From contig CM076150.1 in the NCBI GenBank assembly GCA_038025085.1, positions 2,234,501-2,298,500 of the forward strand: a stretch of 64,000 nucleotides of DNA, written 5' to 3'. A program made the translations under genes and the position numbers. The notes beneath the pieces were generated by a model. The model had not been told where the DNA came from and ran no database searches. It saw only the letters and a program-made list of their open reading frames with translations. The stretch is from Tetragonia tetragonoides (lineage: Eukaryota > Streptophyta > Magnoliopsida > Caryophyllales > Aizoaceae). Below, piece after piece: positions 22,834 to 35,091 of the stretch. Every line of letters begins with the position of its first letter. Positions within the stretch are counted from its first letter, which is position 1.

Positions 22834-25800
22834 GCATGTTGGTTTTTGGTGGTACATATATATTGTGTTTGCTGTTTTAACAATTTGATGTACACTTTAA
22901 GGTTGTCTTCAAGTTTTCTGTTTGAGTAATCTGTATTCTGTAAATTGGTGATTTTACCTGGATTGCTTGAATCTTTTTGAGAAATTTCGTGATTTAAAAT
23001 TTTCTCTGTTTTGTAGTACTACTATTTTAGGAAATTGGTAAACTTGTCTTGCTTTGTGTCCAAAGGATATGTCAAGGACTGTGACTTTGACGAATGTGCT
23101 GGCACTCTGGCAGCTCCTCATTTTAGTAAAATAAAACACTTATACTTGCCCTCCCCCTCTTGGAAGAATTATAACTAATCCTTCTGATGAGCTGAGGGAA
23201 TGTTAATTTCAATCTGCCATGCGATGGAGTGGGAAGGCTCAAGAAAGTGAGGTTTGATGGAATATTTTTCTTGAGGAGCTTTGGCATATGCTCATTGATA
23301 TTTTTACATTTCTGACATGTCAGCTAAATCTTATTTACCTCTGGTACTATTGTTTGTCTGTCGTTGGTTCTCTTGTCATTAGATTTATCATTGAAATGTG
23401 GATTAATCTTTGGAGAAACCAACTGGGTTTGTGAGAATACTTGACATTAAATGTTATCTGTCACTCTGAGCTTGAATTTTTATGTGCTTTTTAGCCATGC
23501 CGCACTACTATTCGTTGATGAATGAATTGCTGATATTCTCTCAATTAACATAAGCAAATTTCAAAATCTTGATGTACATTGATTTACAAAACTCAACCTA
23601 CCAAATGCCAACGACCCTTCTGGTTTCATTTTGGTCTTGGTTGCGCACAGAATTTGTGCGATACAGCGTACAGGCCCCGGAAGTAGTGAAATTCTTATGC
23701 TCGCAACTGCAGAGGTCAATGTCTTTGACCCTCCTGTATTTGTTCATCTCATTTCAAAGGATGTCTTTGCTAAAGCTTTGCCCTCCTTTTCCTCCCCCTT
23801 TTCTTCTTTCATAGGTTTATCTGAGGTAGCTGGCATCTTATTTTAACTCTGCTCCTACTGCCTACTGGTTGTAAGCTGTTCTATTTCTTGAGGCTTTCAC
23901 ATTATTAGTCTGAGAATCTGGTTTGCTATTTGGATCAAAGAAACCTGGATTTTGTGACAATTCCTGATATTCAGTCCAAATATTGGTGTTGCAATCAGTA
24001 TGCCTTTCTCCTACACTCTCGCTATCCTCTAGGTAACTGTGATTTACAGACAAATGCATTGCACGTCATATTTTCTTGCTACAAATTTATACAACTTGCA
24101 GTGCATGTATATCAAAATGTGTGGCTCTTTCTCATATTCTATTGTGGTGTATGGCACAAGCAGTTTAAATCTCCCAGTGTACAAGGAAATTCATGTCTGC
24201 TTTGCTTTTTTGGTCAGTCAACTCGCATAAATTTCCAGAGAATGAAATTTGACCGTCATTATATTGTCACTTAAGGCTTTTGAAGCGTGAAGGAGTTGCA
24301 GACATGAGGCAGCACAATCAGGGAGGTACCTTAAGCAAATAACTCGAACAACTACTCGGGTTGATTTGCTTCATGTAAGGAATCTTGCTGTTTTGTTAGT
24401 GTTTTTGCTGTTGGCTTTTCTAGGTTTGCGAGTAGAAGCCTCTCAGGAGTGGAAATTTCCCAGAAAAATAGCTTTAGAATAACTCAAACCTATATTGATA
24501 AAAGGCGATAAACAAACCAAGTACGGCAAGTAGATAGATATACGGAGGAAGGCTATTACTTTGTGCATATGCAAAAAATAGAGATTCTGGTTCTTTGCGC
24601 AATTTGTTACTTTCTAATCTTTGAACTTATATCTTGAGGCAAGTTTATTGGCATTTCATGTAATTTGTTTTAAATGCTCACTTATTTTCATTTTGATAAA
24701 TAGCCTGAAGCAATTACTGGAATCACAGGTGACATGGCTCTGCTAGTTATGTGCCTTGACATCTTTCTGCTTGCTTATTCCTCTCTATCGCTTGTTTTAT
24801 GTTATTGTACACATTGGATTTCCCGTCTTTGAGAAGGTTGAGGTTGTATCCTGACCAAAATAGTTTATGAGTTTGAAACTTGTAATTTCAGGCTGGTGTA
24901 AACTCAGATCTTGTGATTGACTGATTGTGGGTGCTGCAGAGGTTCAGACAAATCCAGACGTGGTTGCTAAAAATTAAACTGGGATGATTCAGCTTCAGTA
25001 GGCTTTTGAGATACGCCCTTAAACTTTGAAGATATCCCACACCACAACCTGTCAACAAGAAGTGGGAGTTGGCCTTGGGTGCCCCCGTCACACAGCAGCT
25101 GTGCAGGTTTACGTGGCTCATGCTCTGTGACAGAGTTCTCACCAATGCCAAACGCCAACAGAATAGAAGCCGCTCAGCAGCTCTGTACGTACCTGTTGAG
25201 ACGTCTAGGTATATTACAGTATAACTTGTTATCATTGTCCGACTTGTGGTTCAGCTTATTTTCATGTATGTTGGGGTATCCGAAAGTATTATGCTCAGCT
25301 CATGTACTGTTTTTTTATTAGTTTACTTTTATGCTGCGAATTCTTGATTTTTCATTGTCAAGAACTTATGATATTCTTCATAATGAAAAATCAAGAGTAC
25401 ATAGTGCGATCACAAATTCCGAAATTTTTTATGCTTAATTTTGATGGATGTCTATGCAACAGAGGCCAGTACTTTGATTTTTTCTCCATCTTGCCAAGCC
25501 TACTTTATTTTTTTTATTTGGCTCCAGTCAAAAGGATTATTTTTCTGATGCTTTGTCGTTTTGTGCATGTGAGCTGTAGGTCGGAATGTCTGCTCCTCAA
25601 TCTTACTATCCTCCTTTGTAGGGAAAGAGAGACCAATTTGATGGTGAGATTTGGTGGACAAAAAAATAGAGAATGCTATGGGATGCTTGTGCAGTTGTGC
25701 TGACAGCATGTATTCATATATGTTTAACTCCACAGATCTCACTATACTGAAAAACCTTCTGTAGGGATATCGAAACTTTTTAACAAGGTTAACAATCTCT

Positions 25801-26190
25801 GGTCAGTGCTCAGAAGACATTGTCATTTATAGGGTTTAACAAAGACATCTTATCTATTATTGTGAGCTATTGCTGTGTATATCTGGCCTTAAACCTTGAC
25901 AAATGTGAAAGCTGTCTTGGTTTGGGTTCCGTAGCACAATCCACATACAGTAGGTCGATTCTTATCGAGTCGTTTTCATCTTTGAAGTCACCACCAAAAT
26001 GAGCATCTTATAAAAGTCTCAAAGCAACTGAACTACAGTAGTTTTAGCTGATTTCATTTTTGTAAAGACTAACTATAAAATATGAAATATCATCTTTGGC
26101 TTATTTCATTTTTGTCAAACTGACTATAAAAATACGAGTATCATCTTTGGCTGTTTCATTTTTGTCAAGACTGACTATAACATATCATCT
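22834..26190 (+). repeat. Downstream block of PPR copy 1, duplicated after copy 3
   Basis: No recognisable protein. 22834 to about 25490 is repeated with few differences at 32633-33431 plus 35092-36960. Its first ~540 bp are also repeated after copy 2 (29560-30106). A more diverged relative of about 24230-24420 lies at 30990-31180. Open frames conserved between the two long copies (23631-23846 and its partner near 35100; 24888-25235 and 36355-36702 on the minus strand) match no family I know. They may be only co-inherited. Confidence 0.8.
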
Positions 26191-26214
26191 TTATTGGCTG
26201 GTTTTATTTTTTTT

Positions 26215-26760
26215 GGGAAAAAAGGACACCCAGGCCTCCGGAAGCCGAAAGCGAAGGCTATAATCCACGTTTTTTGGGCTTGCGGGAGGCCTGGACCGAA
26301 AGTGGATATTTTCGCACCACATCGCAGGGAACACCCCTAGGGGACATGGTACGCCCTTGGGGTCGCTTATCCGGTCCCTGATAGGCTTGGAAGTGCGTTT
26401 TGCTTCACAATAGGTGTAAGAGTCAAAACACAAAAGGCATGGGTGATATCAAAGTTTGGGGATCCACATGTCCCTGCCGGGACACTGAGGGTACTCTAGG
26501 GTCATGATAGACCTCCCGGAAAAAATTGGTCAAAAATGACACTTGGGCCCTGGGAAGCTGAAAACGAAGGTTATAATCCACGTTTTTTGGGCTTACGGGA
26601 GGCCTCGGAATGAAGGTGTATATTGTCGCACCACATCGCATGGAGCACCTCTAGAATGGGAACACAAAAGGCATAGGTGATATCAAAATTTAGGGATCCG
26701 CATGACCCTCCTGAGACACCAAAAGTTCTTTAAGATCATAAATACTCTATCCACCCCAAG
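26215..26760. repeat. Satellite-like repeat, short block (~1.7 units)
   Basis: Contains the words CCGAAAGCGAAGGCTATAAT, CCACGTTTTTTGGGCTT, GTGGATATTTTCGCACCACA and GGTCATGATAGA, which are the core of the ~312-bp units at 37735-39137. GC content is clearly higher than in the flanks. Function unknown. Confidence 0.85.
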
Positions 26761-27936
26761 TTCAGAGACACATCCTGAATGATTACACAAATGTTCTTTG
26801 CAGGCTAATTTACTAGTTTATTTTACTTTAAAAAAATGGTGAGTTATATTAGCTAGGTCTCATGTCTCATCAAGACAAATAGAAAATAGTTTCTGTCACG
26901 AATTATAAATAATATTATTCAATTGATTTTAAGATAAATAGGGAATTAAATTAGCTAGGTCTCATATAAAATCCGGTCATTTTCCCGCCAAGAAATGATG
27001 ATGTTGTATCGTAATTACTCGTCCAAAAAGAGGGTGCAAGTGAATGGCGACCGAGGCGCCCTCTGCTACGTTATGTTCGGACTCTTGTGTTCAATAGCGA
27101 ACATATCAGACTAGCTGAACAACCAGCGCAAGCACTGACCTCATTAACGTAGCACCAACAAGGGGCTAGTATAGTTTCTAGAAGCCAGTAGACACAAAGT
27201 ATGGGGACAATAGGGATTCGAACCCATAACCTTGCCTTACTAAACCACTTAGGAGTAATCTTGGAACCAACACCAGGTTCTTATTTCTGACATATGTAAC
27301 GATCCAAAATTGAGCCAAATCGACATTGGTTTAACCTAGTTGCTCTCATTTTAATATATTTCGACCATTTTGACCAACCCAAACCGCTCTATATTTCATA
27401 GTACTCGTGACACAACTCAAATGCAACCACGTCATCAAAAACCAAAATAAACCCGAACCGAAAGCCAATCAATCCATGTTAAAATAAACAAAGGTACAAT
27501 AGCCTCAATTTTTAGTGCCTCCCTTCCTCAGACGTTCCTCACATCCTAAAATCCAGATCACAGCACAGGTCGTGTGCGTATGAAGTGTGAACAAACAGGT
27601 TAACAAAAGAAAATAGAAGAATCTTATTGATAGTTAACCCACGAGTTATACCAATATAATAACAATTTCATTTTCCCCACAAAATTATCTTCATTTTTTT
27701 CATTTTTATATTATCCAAGTTGTCCTTCTAACAAATTCCAATAAAGAAATTAAAAAATTTAAAATTAAAAAAAAAAGGTGTTAAAAGTGACCAGGGGGGC
27801 ATACTCCGCGTGAGCAGCCTGTTCCTGTTTGCAGCCTAACTGCCTTGAAGAAGAAAGAGAAAATACCCACGAAGACAACCCACACGCTTTCTCTGCACAA
27901 CACAGAGAGAGAGAGAGAGAGAGAAGAGAGAGAAAG
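26761..27936. other. Region upstream of PPR copy 2, with a possible SINE remnant
   Basis: No gene seen. Near 27170-27290 the minus strand reads CTAAGTGGTTTAGTAAGGC and then GGTTATGGGTTCGAATCCC, similar to boxes A and B of a tRNA-derived SINE; no target duplication is evident. The last ~40 bp are a GA repeat leading into the PPR start. Confidence 0.45.
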
Positions 27937-29559
27937 ATGAGGATGAGAAGCAAAGCTGTAAGCTTACTTGGACAACATGGAAATGCCTCTGCTTCAGTTG
28001 CTGGTAATCCTCTCCTGTTTTCTGTTTCCCATTTCCCTACCTTTTCTTCTTTTCAATTTCAATTTCAATTTGGTTTTCAATTTCAATTTGGTTTTCAATT
28101 TCAATTTGGTTGCCGAAATTACTCTAACAAACCAAAGCACTCAAATTTTGATTCTGATTTTAATAAAAATGTGGATTTGGATGACCCTGAATTGTTATTC
28201 CTGAATTCAGTGAGGCAACAATGCAAGTTAGGGTTCAAAAACATTGACCGCCCTCTCTCTCTCTTCACTCGAATGTCCTCTTTCACTCCTCTCCCTTCTC
28301 TTAGTGATTTCAATTAGCTCTTTACTGCCATGCTTAAGATTAAACCCTTTCCACCTTTCTCCACTGTCATCTCTCTCTCCAATCAACTTGAGTTATCTGG
28401 TGTTCGACACGATATGCATTCCATAGGCATTCTTGCCAATTGTTACTCTCGTTTAGGCCGTGTCGATTTCGGGTTCTCTCTCCTTGCTAAACAACTTAAG
28501 CTCGACTATCCTCTCAACATCGTCATCTTCACCACTTTACTGGATGGATATTGCTTGTGTGGCAGAATGGATGAGGCATCAGCGCTAATAGATTTGATGA
28601 TTGAAAATGGGTGCCAGCCTACTGTTGTGACTTTCAACACCTTGATAAATGGATACTGCAAGGCCAAGTACATTGATAAAGCCGTCAACTTGCTTGAACA
28701 AATGACTGTTGAAGGACTGACCCCTGATGTTATTACCTATAATACTCTCATAGATGGCTTGTGCAAGAACAACAGACTTGAATCTGCACGCCAACTTTTC
28801 AAGGAAATGGAAGCTCGTGGACTACATCCAAATGTTTTCACATATGCTTCATTGCTTGATGGTTTGTGTAAAAATGCGCAAGTTGATGAGGCCATATTAT
28901 TGCTAAAGCAAATGGAGAATGGTGGAGTAGTGGTCCCTAATATTAGAGTCTTAACTATCCTAATAGATGGCTTGTGCAAGAACAACAGACTTGAATCTGC
29001 ACGCCAACTTTTCAAGGAAATGGAAGCTCGTGGACTACATCCAAATGTTTTCACATATGCTTCATTGCTTGATGGTCTGTGTAAACATGCGCAAGTACAC
29101 GAGGCTGTGTCAATGCTAAAGCAAATGAAGGATAATGGAGTGGTCCCTAATATTAACATCTTCACTATCCTAATCAACGGCCTGTGTGAAGCTGGGAGAC
29201 TTAGAGACGCAGTGGGTCTCTTCTCCTCTCTTTGGGTTTCGGGGTTACAACCAGATGTGCGTACGTACAATGTACTGATTAAAGGATTTTGTAAAAAGGG
29301 AAAATTGCATGAAGCAAGTGAAGTGCTAAAGAGAATGGAGGAGAATGGATGTTCTCCTGATGATTGCACCTACAATACTATTCTTCAGGGATTTCTTTAT
29401 CGTTGTGATGTCCGGAAGGCTTTGGAGCTTCTCGAAGTTATGACTGCTAAAAAGTTTGCAGCTGACGGTAACACTGCTGCTTTAATTTTTGACTTGATGT
29501 CTGCTCATCGCATAAGCAATGAAGACAAGACATTGCTTCAAAATTATTTCAAGAATTGA
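27937..29559 (+). pseudogene. RFL-type PPR gene, copy 2 (nonsense codon, internally shortened)
   Basis: Close paralogue of copy 1. It has the same start (ATG 27937, MRMRSKAVSLLGQHGNAS) and a slightly shorter Phe-Gln stretch. At 28315-28317 TAG stands where copy 1 has CAG (Gln), so translation from the first ATG stops after 126 codons. From ATG 28330 the frame is open for 409 codons to TGA at 29559. Compared with copy 1, several units between IFTTLL and DGYCLCGRMDEA are gone in frame, as from recombination between two PPR units. About ten complete P-class units remain, ending DDCTYNTILQGF and LLQNYFKN. A protein made from 28330 would lack the organelle-targeting leader. Whether it is still expressed is unknown. 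Confidence 0.85.
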
Positions 29560-30106
29560 GCATGTAGGTTTCTGGTGGTACATATTTATTGTGTTTGCTG
29601 TTTTAACAATTTGATGTAGATTTAAGGTTGTCTTCTAGTTATCGGTTTGAGGAATCTGTATTCTGTAACATGGTGATTTTACCTGGATTGGTTGCATCTT
29701 CTTGAGAAATTTCATGATTTCAATTTTTCTCTGTTTTGTAGTACTACTATTTTAGGAAATTGGTAAACTTGTCTTGCTTTGAGTGGAAAGGATATGTCAA
29801 GAACTGTGACTTTGACGAATGTGCTGGCAGCTCATCATTTTAGTAAAATAAAACACTTATACGTGCCCTCCCCCTCTTGGAAGAATTATAACTAATCCTT
29901 CTGATGAGTTGAGGGAATGTTAATTTCAATCTGCCATGCGATGGAGTGGGAAGGCTCAAGGTAGTGAGGTTTGATGGAATATTTTTCTTGAGGAGCTTTG
30001 GCATATGCTCATTGATATTTTTTCATTGCTCTCATGTCAGCTAAATCTTATTTACCTCTGGTACTATTGTTTGTTTGTCGTCGGTTCTCTTGTCATCAGA
30101 TTTATC
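29560..30106 (+). repeat. Downstream block of PPR copy 2
   Basis: Nearly the same as 22834-23390 and 32633-33180 (for example GTACTACTATTTTAGGAAATT and CTCCCCCTCTTGGAAG). The homology ends at ATTTATCA near 30106, where the sequence switches to the tail of another PPR gene. Confidence 0.85.
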
Positions 30107-30205
30107 ACTGATGCTAACACTGCTACTCTATTTGTTGGCTTGCTCTCTGATCATAACATAAGCAACAAAGACAAAGAATTGCTTCGAAACTATTTCAAGA
30201 TTTGA
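30107..30205 (+). pseudogene. C-terminal tail of a fourth PPR gene
   Basis: About 33 codons in one frame (DANTATLFVGLLSDHNISNK, then DKELLRNYFKI and TGA at 30203-30205). This parallels the last 35 residues of copies 1-3 but differs more from them than they differ from each other. The following 3' DNA (TTTGAGTATGTAGG) also parallels them. Only this tail remains, fused after the downstream block of copy 2, so I infer a deletion between two tandem genes. Confidence 0.8.
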
Positions 30206-32035
30206 GTATGTAGGTTGGCGCTTGGCGGTGTTAGTATGCTATTTTGTATCAATTGTTTTAAAATCTGATGTATGTTTTATGGTTCTGTGCAAGTTCTCTT
30301 GTTAAATAATATAATATTCTGTAATATGGTGGTCTTACCTTCCTAGCTAGCATTTTCTGGTGCTTAGTTAGGACAGAGTTCCCATGTTAGATCATGTATC
30401 CTGTCTTCCGAAACCTTTAGTTGTATGTTATGTTTATTTCAATCAAACCAATCAATTATGATGGATCTTAAGATTCTGAACCTTTGTTTCTGCAATTTCA
30501 TCTACTTCTAAACTTAAGATTCTGATGTGTGGCTATATTAGTTTTCAAATGTGGCTTGATAGTTGGGAGAAAGTGACCTATTGAGTAAGAATACTCGATG
30601 TTCAGTTACAATATTTTCTTGCACTCTGAGCTTGATATGTGAGGCATGAGTCGAATTACATTCTCCTATAGGCTTGCTATCCTGAGAACTACAATTGCAG
30701 GATAATCAGTTGCACATATTTTCCATGCTATGACTTTATATGGATATCAAAAAGTGCAGCTCTTTTCATTGAGGTAAATGGAGTAAGCAGTCTATAAGAA
30801 TAACTCTTCAAAAGCTATTTGACATAGTTTGTGATTTATTGTCATACCATCTTTATTGAACTTGTACCTTTGGTGTCTTTTATCATTTATGTGAATGGTG
30901 TAACATCTATTATTAGCCTTTTTCAAAGAGGTCAGGTTGCAGACCGCCATTATGATTGATGCAAATGACGGTGAGGAGGCACATAAATTTCTGAAAAATG
31001 AAATCTGATTACCATTAGATGGTCACTTGAGTTTGTTGAAGCCTGAAGGAGTTCCAGACACCAGAATCAGTGGGAGGGACCTTATGCAAATGACTGGAAC
31101 AACTACTGGACATAATTACTGTAATATGCTTGATGTAAGGATTCTTGCTATTACTGTTAGCCTTTTTGCTGTTGGTTTTTCAAGCTTTGAGATCTGTTAT
31201 GGGCTTAACTTCAGAGCTTCCTGTCTATGCAAATGACTGGAACAACTACTGGACGCAATTCACGCAATTACTGTAATATTCTTGCTATTGCTGTAGCCTT
31301 TTTACTGTTGGTTTTTCAAGATACTGAGATTTGTTGTATGGACTTAACTTCAGAGCTTCCTGTCTAATATCCGTTGAACTTCGTTTCTTCGTCTCTTTTG
31401 TCAGAGGCAAAAGTTATTTATACAGACTTCATGTCTGGCTTCACTTCATACACTAGCATTAATGCATTATACACTTACACAGTTTCAGACTTTCAGTGCA
31501 GTTAACCGATATTTCTGATGTATTAGAGAAACACCCATAAACGAAGCCAATAGCCCAAACAATACACGAATAGCATTGACTAAGTTTACATTGGGAAAAA
31601 GAAAATTGATTGGTACATGAGATTGAGAAACTAACTAAACTGCTCTTGTAAACAAAGAAAAGGTTAATTTCTAGAGCAAAATTCCAGCAAAAATAACAAC
31701 TCTAGCAACACAGTCACAAATGACCAGCCAGCCACCACCCCTTTTTATGTTCAGATTCAGGGGAAAGGGTGGAGGATGGGCATGGCAGATAGCGGGATTT
31801 GATCCCAGGTTGGTTGGTAGGCCTCGCCAAGTAACAATAAATAAATAAATAAATAAAACCTCTAGCCGTAATAGGTTTTTTTTTTTTTGTAAGTCAAAAG
31901 AAGGGTACAAGAGTCCGTGCAATAAACTTATAAGAAAGGGGAATTTAAATCTAGATCTAATATACCCAAAATCATTAGACAAATATTAACCACTAGATCA
32001 AAACTTCATTTGGGGCCACCGTATATTGGTGGGCC
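30206..32035. other. Non-coding DNA between PPR remnants
   Basis: No gene seen. 30990-31180 is a diverged relative of 24240-24420. 31084-31226 and 31228-31364 are a ~140-bp tandem duplication (both start GCAAATGACTGGAACAACTA and end CAGAGCTTCCTGTCT). Near 31785 is GGGATTTGATCCCAGG, which could be box B of a decayed minus-strand SINE. Confidence 0.55.
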
Positions 32036-32632
32036 ATAGATGGCTTGTGCAAGAACAACAGACTTGAATCTGCACGCCAACTTTTCAAGGAAATGGAAGC
32101 TCGTGGACTACATCCAAATGTTGTCACATATGCTTCATTGCTTGATGGTCTGTGTAAAAGTGCACAAGTTGACAAGGCCACATCAATGCTAAAGCAAATG
32201 AAGGATAGTGGAGTGATCCCTAATATTAACATCTTCAATATCCTAATCAACGGCCTGTGTGAAGCTGGGAGACTTAGAGACGCAGTGGGTTTCTTCTCCT
32301 CTCTTCGGGTTGAGGGGTTACAACCAGATGTGCGTACGTACACTGTACTGATTAAAGGATTTTGTAAAAAGGGAAAATTGCATGAAGCAAGTGAAGTGCT
32401 AAAGATAATGGAGGAGAATGGATGTTGTCCAAATGATTGCACCTACAATACTATTATTAGAGGATTTCTTCGTCATTGTGATGTCCGAAAGGCGTTGGAA
32501 CTTGTTGACATTAAGACTGCCAAAAAATTCGTAGCTGATGCTGACACTGCTGCTTTAATTTTTGACTTGATCTCTGCTCATCACATAAGCAATGAAGACA
32601 AGACATTGCTTCAAAATTATTTCAAGATTTGA
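32036..32632 (+). pseudogene. RFL-type PPR gene, copy 3 (C-terminal part only)
   Basis: Open from 32036 to TGA at 32630-32632, about 197 codons. It starts abruptly inside a unit (DGLCKNNRLESARQLFKEME) and has four to five P-class units, then VRKALELVDIKTAKKF and LLQNYFKI. Very close to the end of copy 1. The DNA to the left (to 32035) is unrelated to PPR, so the 5' part is lost. It lacks one of the two duplicated unit pairs of copy 1. No start codon with a targeting leader, so it is almost certainly not functional. Confidence 0.88.
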
Positions 32633-33431
32633 GCATGTAGGTTTTTTGTGGTACATATTTATTGTGTTTGCTGTTTTAACAATTTGATGTACACTTTAAG
32701 GTTGTCTTCTAGTTATCGGTTTGAGGAATCTGTATTCTGTAACATGGTGATTTTACCTGGATTGGTTGCATCTTCTTGAGAAATTTCATGATTTCAATTT
32801 TTCTCTGTTTTGTAGTACTACTATTTTAGGAAATTGGTAAACTTGTCTTGCTTTGAGTGGAAAGGATATGTCAAGAACTGTGACTTTGACGAATGTGCTG
32901 GCAGCTCATCATTTTAGTAAAATAAAACACTTATACGTGCCCTCCCCCTCTTGGAAGAATTATAACTAATCCTTCTGATGAGTTGAGGGAGTGTTAATTT
33001 CAATCTGCCATGCGATGGAGTGGGAAGGCTCAAGGTAGTGAGGTTTGATGGAATATTTTTCTTGAGGAGCTTTGGCATATGCTCATTGATATTTTTTCAT
33101 TGCTCTCATGTCAGCTAAATCTTATTTACCTCTGGTACTATTGTTTGTCTGTCGTTGGTTCTCTTGTCATCAGATTTATCATTGAAATGTGGATTTATCC
33201 TTGGAGAAACCAACCTGGTTTGTGAGAATACTTGACATTAAATGTTATCTGTCACTCTGAGCTTGAATTTTTATGTGCTTTTTAGCCATACCGCACTACT
33301 ATTCGTTGATGAATGAGTTGCTGATATTATTTCAATTAACATAAGCATATTTCAAAATCTTGATGTTAATTGATTTACAAAACTCAACCTACCAAATGCC
33401 AACGACCCTTCTGGTTTCATTTTGGTCTTCG
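32633..33431 (+). repeat. Downstream block of PPR copy 3, left part
   Basis: Matches 22834 to about 23635 with scattered differences. It is interrupted by a LINE inserted at CATTTTGGTCTTCG, and the block continues at 35092. Confidence 0.85.
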
Positions 33432-35091
33432 TTTTTTTTTTTTTTTTTTTTTTTGTGCAAGTCAGAAATTGTATTATTGCTTACTGTAATGTAACAAGAT
33501 TACAGTCCTTAGGCAATGCAGGTCCAAGGCCACCTACTAGGTAGGGTTCCTTTTTGCTACATCCCTCTACTACCTTACAACCCTTCAATCTGGTGCAACT
33601 CACTACAGGCAGTGGTTCACCATCTCTGTAGACATTACAATTTGCAAAAATTATTCCTCACCATCTCTGTAAACATTACAATTTGCAAAAATTATTTCTG
33701 ACTTACAGCAAAATACAAAAACATAAATAGCTAAAAATATTACAACTTCTTTTAGCTTTTCAACTCTGCTTGGAACTGTTTCATTCCTCATTCTGCCTTG
33801 CTTCATCAACCTGCTGCTGATTACCTGCTGGAACCTGCTGTCTGAATTCCTGCACTGCTGCCTATTCCTGCTGCAAGACATCCTGCTGTCCTATTCACAG
33901 CCCCGGGTCCTGCTCTCCTGCTTCTGCTTCTCTGCTGAAATCTGCTGTATTTTCCTGCACTTTTCTGCTACCTTTCTGAGTTGCTTGATTCACTGCTGAG
34001 CTCCTGATGATATCTGCTTCTGCCTATTCCTTCAGGAATCTTTTTCCTTTTTCCTGCACAGGATATTTTCTTCTAGTTTCCTTTCTTTTGTTTTTCTGTT
34101 TCTTTTTGCTCTGCTTTTCTCAAGCTTCCTGCCCCTGGTTTTCTGCTGGGTGCTGCTTCTGCTCCCCTTCTGCAGTCTGCTAGGCTAATTCCTGCAGCAT
34201 GTTCTGATGTCTTGCAGGGTTTTATTGATTTTTCTGCTGAGATCTGCTTCTGCCCATTCCCCTATTCTCCCTTTTTTCTGCATTTATTCTGTTGCCTTAC
34301 AGAATTCTTGCTGCTCTTCTGAGGATCTGATGAGTCCTGCTTCTACCTTTCTGTGCTTCCCTATTGCTGATTAATTTGCACCTTATCTCACTTATTGCAG
34401 TGCTTCTGGGATCTCTATATCTCATCTACCCATCTCTTGTCCCTGCTGGATATCTTTCTCTTGCTGTTGCTGTATTGTTGGGCTTTGATTCTAACAATTT
34501 GCTGTATCTGTTGCATGATTTGTGCTGCTGGAATGCTGCCTCCCCAAGCAAAATGAGTGTTCCTGCATTTCCAGACCCAGTACACAGCTGCTGCTAGCCC
34601 AGATGCATACACTCCCTTCCTGACTGTCGAGCACTTTTGCCTACTTATCCAGTTGAGCATTCCCTGTATTGTTTTTGATTTTGCTGAAATCCCCAGCCAA
34701 TTCTTTACCTGTTCTAGGACTGTTGTTGCCACTTTGCAATTAAAGAACAGATGGTTATGGTCTTCTGGCTTCAGCTTGCACATGTAGCATATTGCATCCC
34801 CATTCAAGAATCCCATTCTCTTCAATCTATCTTTGGTCAACAATCTTTCCTTTTGTGCTAGCCAGAGGCAGAAGCTTTGCCTAGGCATGGATAGTTTCCC
34901 CCAGATTAAATCTGCATGTCTGTATTTTGGCATATTTCCTTGCATCATTCTGTATCCACTTGCAGCAGTATATAGGCCATCAGTTTCAAACTTCCATGTC
35001 CCCCTTGTGGTGTAATGTGCCTGGAAGTGGCTTTTGGTCTTGTTCAGCTTGTTCCAGTACCAGCTAGTACCAGCTAGATCCCCAGCTTGCA
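33432..35091 (-). mobile_element. 5'-truncated LINE with target duplication
   Basis: Minus-strand non-LTR retrotransposon. Its poly-A tail is the 23-base T run at 33432-33454. The 14-17 bp around CATTTTGGTCTTCGTT occur on both sides (33417-33433 and 35092-35108). The paralogous site near 23617-23640 has this sequence once, with no insert. The coding part, from 35091 down to 34415, is the C-terminal zf-RVT region: SMPRQSFCLWLAQKERLLT, CYMCKLKPEDHNHLFFNCK, AAAVYWVWKCRN. A long 3' region rich in CTG/CTGC words on the plus strand (33780-34340) follows. Reverse transcriptase and endonuclease domains are missing. Confidence 0.93.

Noticed and set aside
23631..23846. Possible small gene conserved at 35097-35312
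   Set aside because: Conservation is explained by recent duplication of the whole block, and no family or splice structure is visible.
33780..34340. CTG-rich tract as a coding or disease-type triplet repeat
   Set aside because: It is the degenerate 3' region of the inserted LINE, not a pure triplet array.
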